Assembly (NCBI GenBank): GCA_001304995.1
Contig: BBZU01000011.1
Span: forward strand, 1-64,000
From: Clostridia bacterium UC5.1-1D10
GTDB taxonomy: Bacteria > Bacillota > Clostridia > Lachnospirales > Anaerotignaceae
Reading direction: 5' to 3'
DNA: 64,000 bases
Position 1 is the stretch's first letter. Every line of letters begins with the position of its first letter. A program made the position numbers and the translations under genes. Under the pieces are notes generated by a model that searched no databases, was not told the DNA's origin, and saw nothing but the letters and a program-made list of their open reading frames with translations. This document shows, piece after piece, positions 53,607-63,161 of the stretch.

Positions 53607-53850
53607 AAGGCTATGAAGGTGAAAAGTACGCAGATGCGCCGCCTCAGAGAGAAAACGTCATCGGCTGAAAGCGTTTTTGGTCTGGAGAGTTTGCGGAAGT
53701 TCCCACCGGAGCCGATTTCCTGAAGTGCCTATGGCAAGCGTAGGGAAATCCGTTTCATGCACGTTACGCATCAGAGTGCCTGTGTTAGCAGGAATTTGGG
53801 TGGTACCACGGAAGTCTTCGTCCCTATTGGGATTGAAGGCTATTTTTTGC
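53607..53850 (+). ncRNA. T-box leader (probably Phe-specific)
   Basis: An AGTACG stem I motif (about 53628), a stem I distal part, and the conserved T-box stretch with GGGTGGTACCACGG at about 53798-53811, followed by a terminator (AGTCTTC...GAAGGCT, T run 53843-53848). A TTC at 53700-53702, in the expected 3' side of the specifier loop, would fit tRNA-Phe and the downstream pheST genes. Uncharged tRNA would stabilise the antiterminator and raise pheST transcription. Confidence 0.9.
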
Positions 53851-53898
53851 AGTGAAACGTCAATCAATATCAGATAGAAAAAAGGAGAGAAAAGGACA

Positions 53899-54918
53899 AT
53901 GAAGGAAAAATTAAAAGCCATTCAGGAAAAAGCCATGGCCGCTTTCCAGGAAGCAAAAGAAATGAAAGACATTGATGATCTGAAAGTAAAATACCTGGGC
54001 AAAAAAGGCGAATTGACAGCCATTTTGAAAGAAATGGGCAAACTCAGCGCAGAAGAACGCCCCATCATCGGTCAGATGGCAAACGATGTACGTCAGAATC
54101 TGGAAAAAATGCTGGATGAAGCAAAGAACCGTCTGGCAGCAGCAGAAATGGCACATCGTCTGGAAAAAGAAAAAATCGACGTTACCATGCCCGGCAGAGC
54201 AAGAGCAGAAGGTCACAGACATCCTATGAGCATCGTTACAGATGAAATCTGCAGCATCTTCATGGGTATGGGCTACGAAGTGGCAGAAGGCCCTGAAGTA
54301 GAAAAAGACTACTACAACTTTGAAGCACTGAACATTCCTAAAAACCATCCCGCAAGAGATGAACAGGATACTTTCTACATCGGCGGCGACATCCTGCTGC
54401 GTACCCAGACATCTCCTATGCAGGTTCGTACCATGGAAAAAGGCAAACTGCCCATCCGTATGGTATGTCCCGGTGCTGTTTACCGTTCCGACGAAGTAGA
54501 CGCAACTCACTCTCCTGTATTCCATCAGCTGGAAGGTCTGGTTGTAGATAAAAATATCACTATGGGTGACCTGAAAGGCGCGCTGGTTGTATTTGCGAAA
54601 GAATTGTTCGGGGAAGATACAAAAGTTCGTTTCCGTCCTCACCATTTCCCTTTCACAGAACCCAGTGCAGAAATGGACGTAACTTGCTTCGCATGTGGCG
54701 GTAAAGGCTGCCGCGTATGTAAAGGCGAAGGCTATATCGAACTGTTGGGCTGCGGGATGGTACATCCCAAAGTTCTGAAAATGAGCGGTATCGATCCTGA
54801 CGAATACAGCGGTTTCGCATTCGGTATGGGTCTGGAACGTGTTGCAATGCAGCGTTACGGCATCACAGACCTGCGTCTGCTGTTCGAAAACGATATGAAA
54901 TTCCTGAAACAGTTCTAA
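53899..54918 (+). CDS. pheS: Phenylalanyl-tRNA synthetase alpha subunit
   Basis: 339 residues. N-terminal coiled coil (about 1-85), then the class II catalytic core: motif 2 around [12 protein letters not shown] and motif 3 [10 protein letters not shown] cysteine-rich insert ([12 protein letters not shown]) typical of many Firmicute PheS is present. Under T-box control; pheT follows after 39 bases. Confidence 0.96.
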   Translation: MKEKLKAIQEKAMAAFQEAKEMKDIDDLKVKYLGKKGELTAILKEMGKLSAEERPIIGQMANDVRQNLEKMLDEAKNRLAAAEMAHRLEKEKIDVTMPGRARAEGHRHPMSIVTDEICSIFMGMGYEVAEGPEVEKDYYNFEALNIPKNHPARDEQDTFYIGGDILLRTQTSPMQVRTMEKGKLPIRMVCPGAVYRSDEVDATHSPVFHQLEGLVVDKNITMGDLKGALVVFAKELFGEDTKVRFRPHHFPFTEPSAEMDVTCFACGGKGCRVCKGEGYIELLGCGMVHPKVLKMSGIDPDEYSGFAFGMGLERVAMQRYGITDLRLLFENDMKFLKQF

Positions 54919-54957
54919 TAGATTTGAGTATTTGCATTTGAAAGGAGAATCAGTAAC

Positions 54958-57357
54958 ATGGATGTACCTATGTCATGGTTAAAAGAATATGCAGCGGTGA
55001 CAGCACCGGTGAAAGATTATATGGAAGATATCACAATGAGCGGTTCCAAAGTAGAAGGCGTAACTTCTATGGCTGGGGAACTGAAAAACATTGTGACAGG
55101 TTATATCAAAGCTATTGAAAAACACCCTCACGCAGATAAACTGGTGGTTTGCACCATCGATATTGGCGCAGGCAAAGATCTGACTATCGTAACAGGCGCA
55201 CCTAATGTAAATGTTGGTGACTATGTTCCTGTTGCACTGGATAATTCCGTTATCGCTGGCGGCAAAGAAATTCATACAGGCGATCTGAGAGGTATTTCTT
55301 CCGAAGGTATGCTTTGCTCCATCGAAGAACTGGGCTTCGACAGATATGATTTCCCCGAAGCACCTGAATACGGCATTTATATTTTCCCTGAACCCGTAGA
55401 ACTGGGCAAAGACGTTGCAGATGTACTGGATCTGAAAGATGATGTTGTAGAATACGAAATCACTTCCAACCGTCCTGACTGCTTCAGCATTCTGGGTATT
55501 GCAAGAGAAGCGGCTGCAACATACAAAATTCCTTTCTGTCCCCCTGTTATCACAGTAAAAGAAGAAGCAGAAGGCAAAACAGAAGATCTGATTTCCGTTG
55601 AAATCAAAAATCCTACACTGTGCCCTCGTTATGTGGCAAGAGCCATCAAAAATGTAAAAATCGCTCCTTCTCCTCGTTGGATGCGTAAGAGACTGCGTGC
55701 CGCAGGGGTTCGTCCCATCAATAATATCGTAGATATTACCAACTATGTAATGTTGGAAATGGGTCAGCCTATGCACGCTTTCGACGTTGACACCATCAAA
55801 GACAGACATATCATCGTAAGAAACGCAAACGAAGGCGAAAAAATTACAACACTGGACGGCGTAGAACGTCAGCTGGATCCTTCCATGCTGGTGATTTCCG
55901 ACCCTGAAAAAGCTGTTGCGATTGCAGGCGTAATGGGTGGCGAAAACTCCAAGATCAGCGAAAGTGCAGAAGCTGTTCTGTTCGAATCCGCAGTTTTTGA
56001 CGGCCCTAACATTCGTATCACAGCAAAGAAAGTTGGTCTGCGTACAGACGCTTCCAGCAAATTCGAAAAAGGTCTGGATCCTAACCTGGCTCTGGATGCT
56101 GTCAACAGAGCTGCACAGCTGGTTGAAATGCTGGGCTGCGGCGAAGTTGTTCCTGGTGTTGTAGACTGCTATCCTAATAAGAGAGAAACATGGGAACTGT
56201 CTTACTCCCCCGAATGGATCAACAAATTCCTGGGCACAGACATTTCCGAAGAAGAAATGCAGCAGATCTTCGAACGTATCGAATTGAAAGTAGACCCTGT
56301 AAACCATAAAGTAACTGTTCCTACATTCCGTCCTGACCTGGAAGCACAGGCTGACCTGGTGGAAGAAATTGCACGTTTCTATGGTTATGACAAGATCGAA
56401 CCCACACTGGCTTCTGGTACACCTACCGTTGGTAAAAAGACTTATGCACAGAACATCACTACACTGGTAAAAGACACTATGATTGCAGAAGGTCTGTGCG
56501 AAGGTATGACATACAGCTTCGAAAGCCCTAAGGTATTCGATAAACTGCTGATCCCCGCAGACAGCAAACTGCGTCAGACAGTTACAATCTCCAACCCTCT
56601 GGGTGAAGACTTCAGCGTAATGCGTACCGTTTCCATCAATGGTATCCTGAACTCTCTGTCTACTAACTATAACAGAAGAAATGAAAGCGCTGGTATCTTT
56701 GAAGTAGCAAGAGTATACCTGCCCAAAGCAGTGCCTGTAACAGAACTGCCTGATGAAATCCCTACACTGACAGTAGGTATGTACGGCAAAATGGATTTCT
56801 ATGACATCAAAGGTGTTGTAGAACATCTGATGATTGTACTGGGTATCGGCGACAGAGCAGAATATACAGTAGAAACAGAACTGTCTTGGATGCATCCCGG
56901 CAGAACTGCTTCTGTAATCGTTGACGGCGTGAATGTTGGTTACCTGGGTGAACTGCATCCTACCGTTGCAAAGAACTATAACATCGGTACAAAAGTATAT
57001 CTGGCAGTGCTGAATATGGAAGAACTGATCAAAGCTTCCAACATGGTAAATGTTTATAAACCTCTGCCTAAATTCCCTGCTATCACCAGAGATATCGCAA
57101 TGTTGGTGAAAGAAGACGTAACAGTAAAACAGATTGCAGATGAAATCCGCAAAAACGGCGGTGAATATCTGGAAGAAGTAAAACTGTTCGACGTATATCA
57201 GGGTGAACAGATCGAAAAAGGTTATAAATCTGTGGCTTACTCCATTTCTTTCCGCAGCGCAGAACGTACATTGGCCGATGCTGACGTTGCAGACAGCATG
57301 CAGGCAATTCTGGATGGTCTGGCAAAAGAACTGGGCGCACAGCTGAGAGATAAATAA
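54958..57357 (+). CDS. pheT: Phenylalanyl-tRNA synthetase beta subunit
   Basis: 799 residues, full length. N-terminal tRNA-binding OB domain (about 40-150), B3/B4 editing domain, B5, and the C-terminal anticodon-binding domain (about the last 95 residues, S-I-S-F-R-S-A-E-R-T-L). Forms the alpha2-beta2 enzyme with PheS. GAAAGGAG precedes the ATG. Confidence 0.96.
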   Translation: MDVPMSWLKEYAAVTAPVKDYMEDITMSGSKVEGVTSMAGELKNIVTGYIKAIEKHPHADKLVVCTIDIGAGKDLTIVTGAPNVNVGDYVPVALDNSVIAGGKEIHTGDLRGISSEGMLCSIEELGFDRYDFPEAPEYGIYIFPEPVELGKDVADVLDLKDDVVEYEITSNRPDCFSILGIAREAAATYKIPFCPPVITVKEEAEGKTEDLISVEIKNPTLCPRYVARAIKNVKIAPSPRWMRKRLRAAGVRPINNIVDITNYVMLEMGQPMHAFDVDTIKDRHIIVRNANEGEKITTLDGVERQLDPSMLVISDPEKAVAIAGVMGGENSKISESAEAVLFESAVFDGPNIRITAKKVGLRTDASSKFEKGLDPNLALDAVNRAAQLVEMLGCGEVVPGVVDCYPNKRETWELSYSPEWINKFLGTDISEEEMQQIFERIELKVDPVNHKVTVPTFRPDLEAQADLVEEIARFYGYDKIEPTLASGTPTVGKKTYAQNITTLVKDTMIAEGLCEGMTYSFESPKVFDKLLIPADSKLRQTVTISNPLGEDFSVMRTVSINGILNSLSTNYNRRNESAGIFEVARVYLPKAVPVTELPDEIPTLTVGMYGKMDFYDIKGVVEHLMIVLGIGDRAEYTVETELSWMHPGRTASVIVDGVNVGYLGELHPTVAKNYNIGTKVYLAVLNMEELIKASNMVNVYKPLPKFPAITRDIAMLVKEDVTVKQIADEIRKNGGEYLEEVKLFDVYQGEQIEKGYKSVAYSISFRSAERTLADADVADSMQAILDGLAKELGAQLRDK

Positions 57358-57376
57358 GAAAAAATAGAATGAAATG

Positions 57377-57410
57377 AAACAGACGGCTTGAGAAAGCCGT
57401 CTGTTTTTTT
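57377..57410 (+). terminator. Terminator of pheST
   Basis: AAACAGACGGCTT pairs with AAGCCGTCTGTTT, then seven Ts. Confidence 0.92.
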
Positions 57411-57469
57411 GCAAAAGAATATCTTTTGTGGTAGGATAAAAGAAATAATAAGAAACAGAGGGGAAGCTT

Positions 57470-58370
57470 ATGGATTTACCAAAATATCAAGCATTTTATA
57501 AACCCATTTTACTTTTCTTACAGGATGGTAAGGCACATTCCACAAAAGAAATTAAACAGTACACCCAGAAATATTTTTCGTTGAAAGAAGATATTATAGA
57601 AAAAATTGGCAAGTGGAGGGTAGACGGTTTTTACAAATCGAAACGCTTGGGCGCTTTTGTATTTAAAGAATGCAATTTTGATAGAGAATACATCAAGAGG
57701 TATTTATCAGATTACACAGCGAGGTTTGGATGTGTTGAAAGATGCACCAGATGTATTGAATAATCAATATTTAAAGAGATTTCCTGAATTTCAGCAATTT
57801 TTGGGGAAGAATGTAGATTCTGAACAGCAGTCAGATGCTGATGAAAATACACCGGAAGATACCTTTGCAGAGGCTTTTGAAAAAATGAATGATAATTTAG
57901 CAGACGAGATATTGGATGAGGTTATGCGTATTTCGCCGGTTGCCTTTGAAAAAATGATATTAGATTTGCTTGCAAAGATGGGATATGGTGCTTTTGAGAA
58001 TGCTGGCAGAACGACCAGCATTACGGGAGATGAAGGAATCGATGGCATCATTATGGAGGACAAGCTTGGTTTTGATCTGATTTATATTCAGGCAAAAAAA
58101 TGGGATAGGAATAAAACTGTTGGAAGACCAGAAATTCAAAGCTTTGTGGGAGCAATTGCCGGAAAAGGTGGAAAAGGATTGTTTGTTACGACGGCAAAAT
58201 TTTCTTCCCATGCCATTGCCTATGCCCAGACACAACACATCATTTTGATTGATGGGCGAAAATTGGCAAATTTGATGATGGAATATAATTTTGGGGTAAC
58301 TGTCAAAAAGACATTTGCTATCAAAGCCATTGATACAGATGTGTTTAACGAATACAATGACGAAAATTAA
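57470..58370 (+). pseudogene. Mrr-type restriction endonuclease, interrupted
   Basis: An N-terminal winged-helix Mrr_N domain and a C-terminal Mrr_cat nuclease domain. The catalytic D...QxK pattern is in G-D-E-G-I-D-G-I and Y-I-Q-A-K-K-W. These type IV enzymes cut methylated foreign DNA. The first frame loses the family pattern after the six-A run 57600-57605; with one A fewer it reads E-K-L-A-S-G-G, then meets TAG (57621-57623) where relatives have Gln, then F-T-N-R-N-A-W-A-L-L-Y-L-K-N-A to the end at 58370. So a frameshift and a stop both interrupt it. An internal start near 57657 could still yield the nuclease domain alone. Confidence 0.75.
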
Positions 58371-58384
58371 ATGGTTTTTCTATT

Positions 58385-58423
58385 AAAAAAGTCAGTAGGA
58401 AATGAATTCCTGCTGACTTTTTT
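58385..58423. terminator. Bidirectional terminator
   Basis: GTCAGTAGGAA pairs with TTCCTGCTGAC, flanked by an A tract and T tract; it separates the Mrr-like gene and degV. Confidence 0.9.
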
Positions 58424-58429
58424 GTGTTA

Positions 58430-59323
58430 TTAGATTGTAAGATCACGGTTTTCATACTGTTTGATGTAACAAATCCCCACCGCTGTTGGGCCGCAATGGG
58501 TACCAATTGTGATACCGACAGGCCAAGGGGTATCCATAACATAGAAGCCTTCCGCTTTCAGCTGAGCGATGAGATCCTCAGCCACAGCTTGGCGTTCTTT
58601 TTCGGCGCGGATGACACAAAGGGTATATTTATCTTTCTGGTCGCCGATTTCTTTCACAGTCATGTCAAAGATGGTTTTCAGTGCTTTTTTGTGTCCGCGG
58701 ACTTTGCTTTCCGGGAACAGTTCGCCTTCTTTCATAACGATGATTGGCTTGATGTTCAAAATGGCACCGGCAAAAGCCGCAGCTTTGCCCACACGTCCAC
58801 CATGCTGCAAGAAGTCCAGAGAATCAACGGTAAAGTTGATCTTTGTGGTCTGCTTCTGTACTTCCAGTGTCTCCAGCAGTCTGTCCAGATCATATCCGGC
58901 GTCACGCATGCGGCAGGCTTCATATACCAGCATACCCTGGGTGCCAGTTACGCTGATGGTGTCCACTACTTCGATGCGGCTGTCAGGATATGTTTCCAGC
59001 AGAATCTGTTTTGCGTTATTGGCACTCTGGAAAGAACCGCTGAATTTTGCAGTCAGACACATGCAGACAATGTCTTTGCCTTCTTTCAGATAAGGCTCAA
59101 ATACATCAATATAATCCTGAATGGGAGGCAGAGAGGTTTTAGGGAAAACCTTTGCTTCCTTCACTTTGTCGTAAAATTCTTCCGGTGTCAGATCCAGCAG
59201 TTCTTTATGATAGTTGATGGTGTCAAAAGTTGCGTAATAAGGTACAATGCCAATGTTTAATTTTGGCAGCAGATCTGCGGGAATGTCGCAGGAACTGTCG
59301 GATATAATTTGATATGGTCTCAT
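58430..59323 (-). CDS. DegV-family fatty-acid-binding protein
   Basis: 297 residues with the DegV pattern: D-S-S-C-D-I at the start, T-S-L-P-P-I, A-K-F-S-G-S-F-Q-S-A, T-Q-G-M-L-V and L-Q-H-G-G-R-V-G-K. DegV proteins (FakB) hold a fatty acid for a kinase, FakA; no fakA gene is adjacent. ATG 59323 with GGAGG upstream is preferred to an in-frame start at 59389. Confidence 0.93.
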   Translation of the reverse strand: MRPYQIISDSSCDIPADLLPKLNIGIVPYYATFDTINYHKELLDLTPEEFYDKVKEAKVFPKTSLPPIQDYIDVFEPYLKEGKDIVCMCLTAKFSGSFQSANNAKQILLETYPDSRIEVVDTISVTGTQGMLVYEACRMRDAGYDLDRLLETLEVQKQTTKINFTVDSLDFLQHGGRVGKAAAFAGAILNIKPIIVMKEGELFPESKVRGHKKALKTIFDMTVKEIGDQKDKYTLCVIRAEKERQAVAEDLIAQLKAEGFYVMDTPWPVGITIGTHCGPTAVGICYIKQYENRDLTI

Positions 59324-59494
59324 AACAATCCTCCATACTTGTTTACTTAGTGTTTCTACATTGTAAGGCAAAGGCGGCTTGTTTGTCAACGAAAAGGGCG
59401 TAAGTCCTGAAAAAAGGGGAAAACCGTGGATTTTGTTTGATTTTTCGTATACAGAATGCTATACTGAAATAATGTGGCAGAAAGGAGGAAGAAC

Positions 59495-61648
59495 ATGGGA
59501 AAAACACTGGTCATTGCCGAAAAACCTTCTGTGGCAAGGGATATTGCCAAGACTCTTGGGGTATCCGGCAAAAATGAAGGATACCTCACTGGGGAAAACT
59601 ATGTGGTTTCCTGGGCAATCGGGCATCTGGTCACTCTGGCGGAACCGGAAGCCTATGACGTGAAGTATAAAAAATGGAATTTTGAAACACTTCCCATTCT
59701 TCCTGATTCTATGAAACTGGAAGCCATCAAAAAAACACGCAGTCAGTTGAAGGTGCTGCACAAACTTATGCACAGTCGGGAAATTGACGAAATCATCTGC
59801 GCTACCGATAGTGGGCGGGAAGGGGAATTGATTTTTCGCTATATATACGAGATTACCCAATGCCGGAAACCTTTTCGGAGGCTGTGGATTTCCAGTATGA
59901 CGGAGACAGCCATTCGGGAAGGATTTGCCCATTTGCAGGACGGCAGTCATTATGATCTGCTGTATCATTCTGCCAGATGCCGTGCAGAAGCAGACTGGCT
60001 GGTGGGAATGAATGCTTCCCGTGCTTACACCATTCGGTATGGAGCATTGCTCAGTATCGGAAGGGTGCAGACACCAACATTGGCGCTGATTGTAGAAAAG
60101 CAAAAAGAAATTGACGCCTTTGTGCCGCAGGATTATTTCGAGGTGCAGGAGGATTTTGAACAGTATACGGGTTTTTGGATCGACGAAAAAGAAAATACCC
60201 GTCTGGATCTGCGGGAAAAAGCGGAACAGATTGCAGAAAGAGTGAAGGGGCAGCGAGGAATTGTTTCTGAAATCGTGAAAGAGGAAAAACGCCAGTTGCC
60301 GCCACTGCTTTATGATTTGACAGAATTACAGCGGGAATGTAACCGAAAATTTGGATTTTCCGCAAAAAAGACACTGGATATTGCCCAGTCCTTATACGAA
60401 AAGCGGAAAATGATCACTTATCCTCGTACGGACAGCCGTTATCTCAGCGATGATATGGTGGGGAAGATCAAACAGACTTTGGGGCGCTTGAAAGATGTGC
60501 CGGAGTTTTATCCCTATGCGGCGGAAGTTCTGGCAAAAGAAAAATTGCCCTTGTCAAAACGTATCATTGACAACAGCAAAGTAACAGACCACCATGCCAT
60601 TATCCCTACGGATACCCGTTTGCGAACAGACCATCTGACACCGGAGGAAAATAAGGTGTTTTCACTGGTGGCTGCTAGATTTCTGGCGGTGTTTTATCCA
60701 GCCTATGTATATGAAGCCACAAAGGTTTATACCAAAGTGGGGCTGGATACCTTCTTGTCAAAAGGTAAGACTGTTTTGCAGGAAGGATGGCAGGCCGTAG
60801 AAAAGGCGCTGTTGTCGGAAATCCGCAAAAACAAGACAGAAAAAGAAGAAGAACAGCAGCTGCCGCCATTGACGGAACAGCAACCTGTTATTGCAAAGCG
60901 CACCAAGGTGCTGGACAAGAAAACCAAGGCACCTCCACCCTATACAGAAAGTACACTGTTGTCCGCCATGGAAAACGCTGGGCGTTTTGTGGAGGATGAG
61001 GAACTGAAAGAACAGATGAAGGACAGCGGTCTGGGCACACCTGCCACAAGAGCCGCCATCATTGAACGGCTCCTTTCTGTGGGATATATTATGCGAAAAG
61101 GAAAGACGCTGGTTCCCACGGAAAAAGGGCAGAAACTCATTGCTGTTGTGCCAGAAGAACTACGCTCCCCCCAGACAACAGGAAAATGGGAAAAAGGGCT
61201 TTCTTCCATTGCCAAAGGAAAAATGACAGAAGAGCGTTTTCTGGAAAGCATCCGACGGTATGTACGATTTTTGGTAGATGATGCGGCACAGCATAAAAAA
61301 GACGTTGTTTTTGAAGCGGAACGTCCGCGAGGCAAAAGAAGCCGTGTACAGGGCTTGGGAAAATGTCCACTTTGTGGCAAAGGTAAGATATTGGAAAACA
61401 GTCGTTCCTATTACTGTACGGAATGGAAAAGTGGCTGTAAATTTTCTTTATGGAAAGATAGCACGGAGCCTTATGGAATATTGTTGGATGCACCTAAAGT
61501 GAAACGTCTGCTGAAAGGCGAAACATTGAAACAGATTCCTGTTGTACTGCCTCAGACAGGGGAAAGAGGCACAGCAGATTTGATATTATCTCCCGACCAT
61601 AGCGGACGGGTGGAATTGATGAATGTAACGAGAAATATAAAGGAGTAA
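59495..61648 (+). CDS. topB: DNA topoisomerase III
   Basis: 717 residues, type IA. TOPRIM opening with A-E-K-P-S-V-A and D-S-G-R-E-G-E; the DNA-linking tyrosine is Y309 in M-I-T-Y-P-R-T-D-S-R-Y-L-S. A C-terminal zinc ribbon has C-P-L-C and two further cysteines. Such chromosomal TopB helps decatenate replication intermediates. AAGGAGG precedes ATG 59495; the next gene starts six bases after the stop. Confidence 0.94.
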   Translation: MGKTLVIAEKPSVARDIAKTLGVSGKNEGYLTGENYVVSWAIGHLVTLAEPEAYDVKYKKWNFETLPILPDSMKLEAIKKTRSQLKVLHKLMHSREIDEIICATDSGREGELIFRYIYEITQCRKPFRRLWISSMTETAIREGFAHLQDGSHYDLLYHSARCRAEADWLVGMNASRAYTIRYGALLSIGRVQTPTLALIVEKQKEIDAFVPQDYFEVQEDFEQYTGFWIDEKENTRLDLREKAEQIAERVKGQRGIVSEIVKEEKRQLPPLLYDLTELQRECNRKFGFSAKKTLDIAQSLYEKRKMITYPRTDSRYLSDDMVGKIKQTLGRLKDVPEFYPYAAEVLAKEKLPLSKRIIDNSKVTDHHAIIPTDTRLRTDHLTPEENKVFSLVAARFLAVFYPAYVYEATKVYTKVGLDTFLSKGKTVLQEGWQAVEKALLSEIRKNKTEKEEEQQLPPLTEQQPVIAKRTKVLDKKTKAPPPYTESTLLSAMENAGRFVEDEELKEQMKDSGLGTPATRAAIIERLLSVGYIMRKGKTLVPTEKGQKLIAVVPEELRSPQTTGKWEKGLSSIAKGKMTEERFLESIRRYVRFLVDDAAQHKKDVVFEAERPRGKRSRVQGLGKCPLCGKGKILENSRSYYCTEWKSGCKFSLWKDSTEPYGILLDAPKVKRLLKGETLKQIPVVLPQTGERGTADLILSPDHSGRVELMNVTRNIKE

Positions 61649-61654
61649 AGGAAC

Positions 61655-62938
61655 ATGGAACAGATTTATGGTATGCTGGGGATTTCCCCGGAAGTAGAAG
61701 CCTTTGGTGAAAAGGTTTTGAAGGATTTGAAGGAACGTTTTGAAAAAATCGACGTGGTTGCTGAATACAATCAGGCAAAAGTTCTGGCAGCTATGCAAAA
61801 ACATCGTGTCAGCGCAGAATGCTTTGCTGGCTCCACTGGCTATGGTTATAATGATCAGGGCCGTGAAGTGCTGGAACAGGTGTATGCGGCAGCATTCCAT
61901 ACAGAAGCAGCATTGGTTCGTCCGCAGATTACATGCGGTACCCACGCTCTGGCAATTGCCCTTTCCGCGAACCTGCTGCCCGGAGATGAACTGCTTTCTC
62001 CCGTAGGCAAACCTTATGATACATTGGAAGAAGTCATTGGTATTCGCAAATCTCCCTGTTCTCTGGCAGAATATGGCGTTTCCTACCGTCAGGTAGACTT
62101 GCTGGAAGATGGTGCTTTTGACTATGAAAACATTCGCAAAGCCATCAATGAAAAAACAAAACTGGTGACCATCCAGCGCTCCAAAGGCTATCAGATGCGT
62201 CCTACATTTTCCGTTGAACGTATTGGGGAATTGATTGCATTTGTGAAGAGTGTTAAGCCCGATGTGATTTGTATGGTAGATAACTGCTATGGTGAGTTTG
62301 TGGAAATCCAGGAACCTTCTGATGTAGGGGCAGACATGATCGTTGGTTCTCTTATCAAAAACCCTGGTGGTGGTCTGGCGCCTGTGGGCGGTTATATTTG
62401 CGGCAGACAGGACTGCATTGACCGTTGTGCTTATCGTTTGAGCGCACCTGGCTTGGGACAGGAAGTTGGTGCCAGCCTGGATGTTATGCGTTCTTTGTAT
62501 CAGGGATTTTTCCTTTCTCCCACTGTTGCAGCTGGTGCGCTGAAAGGTGCTATCTTTGCGGCAAATATCTATGAAAGACTGGGCTTTAAAGTAATTCCTA
62601 ACAGCACAGAAAGCCGTCATGACATCATTCAGGCAGTGGAACTGGGCACACCGGAAAGACTCATTGCTTTCTGTGAAGGGATTCAGGCAGCTGCACCTGT
62701 GGACAGCTATGTGCGCCCCGAACCTTACGCAATGCCTGGTTACAACTGCGATGTCATCATGGCAGCAGGGGCTTTTGTGCAGGGTTCTTCCATTGAACTG
62801 AGTGCCGATGGCCCTCTGCGTGCGCCTTACTCTGTTTACTTCCAGGGTGGTTTGACTTGGTATCATGCGAAAGTAGGGATTTTGAAATCCCTCCAACGGA
62901 TGTATGAACAGGGTCTGGTTGAATTGAAAGAAGTGTAA
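61655..62938 (+). CDS. Methionine gamma-lyase-like PLP enzyme (YnbB, 'aluminium resistance' family)
   Basis: 427 residues, fold type I PLP enzyme. The PLP lysine is probably in G-S-L-I-K-N-P-G-G-G-L-A-P, the binding aspartate in M-V-D-N-C-Y-G-E-F. The true substrate of the family is unclear; methionine gamma-lyase is the common database label. Six bases behind topB, so co-transcribed. No hfq or miaA nearby, the frequent neighbours elsewhere. Confidence 0.88.
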   Translation: MEQIYGMLGISPEVEAFGEKVLKDLKERFEKIDVVAEYNQAKVLAAMQKHRVSAECFAGSTGYGYNDQGREVLEQVYAAAFHTEAALVRPQITCGTHALAIALSANLLPGDELLSPVGKPYDTLEEVIGIRKSPCSLAEYGVSYRQVDLLEDGAFDYENIRKAINEKTKLVTIQRSKGYQMRPTFSVERIGELIAFVKSVKPDVICMVDNCYGEFVEIQEPSDVGADMIVGSLIKNPGGGLAPVGGYICGRQDCIDRCAYRLSAPGLGQEVGASLDVMRSLYQGFFLSPTVAAGALKGAIFAANIYERLGFKVIPNSTESRHDIIQAVELGTPERLIAFCEGIQAAAPVDSYVRPEPYAMPGYNCDVIMAAGAFVQGSSIELSADGPLRAPYSVYFQGGLTWYHAKVGILKSLQRMYEQGLVELKEV

Positions 62939-62961
62939 AAAAGAAACAGCATCGGATTTAG

Positions 62962-63136
62962 AGGTATCTTCATAAGAAAACAAAGAAAGCCAAAATCCTT
63001 ATCATTTCAAAGGATTTTGGCTTTCTTATTTTTATTAAGATTTTATTTGTTATGTTTTCTTATGAAGACAGCCGTCGCAATTCCCCTTAAGAAATTAAGA
63101 AAAAGGAAAATTAATGTTTTCTTAAGGGGAAGTTGC
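62962..63136 (-). repeat. Composite palindromic repeat, copy B (inverted)
   Basis: The reverse complement of this stretch aligns with copy A (51449-51620) end to end. Left part on the plus strand: TCTTCATAAGAAAACA (62967-62982) and its exact complement at 63053-63068, enclosing a perfect 18-bp hairpin (62983-63000 with 63010-63027). Right part: TTCCCCTTAAGAAA pairs with TTTCTTAAGGGGAA inside GCAA...TTGC (63078-63136). It fills the gap between the PLP enzyme and thiC, both of which end here. Not coding. Confidence 0.88.
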
Positions 63137-63161
63137 TTTTCCGATGCTGTTTTTTTATATT

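Noticed and set aside
54979-57414. An 811-codon open frame antisense to pheT, and similar long antisense frames opposite galM/recJ, ftsZ, pcrA/ligA, the antiporter genes and the PLP enzyme
   Set aside because: They mirror conserved sense genes and lack good ribosome binding sites. Their length follows from sense codon choice: codons whose complements are stops (TTA, CTA, TCA) are rare in these genes.
57621-57623. TAG as a recoded (pyrrolysine-like) codon in the Mrr-like gene
   Set aside because: TAG ends recJ normally, no recoding genes are visible, and the same gene also carries a frameshift; a nonsense change is simpler.
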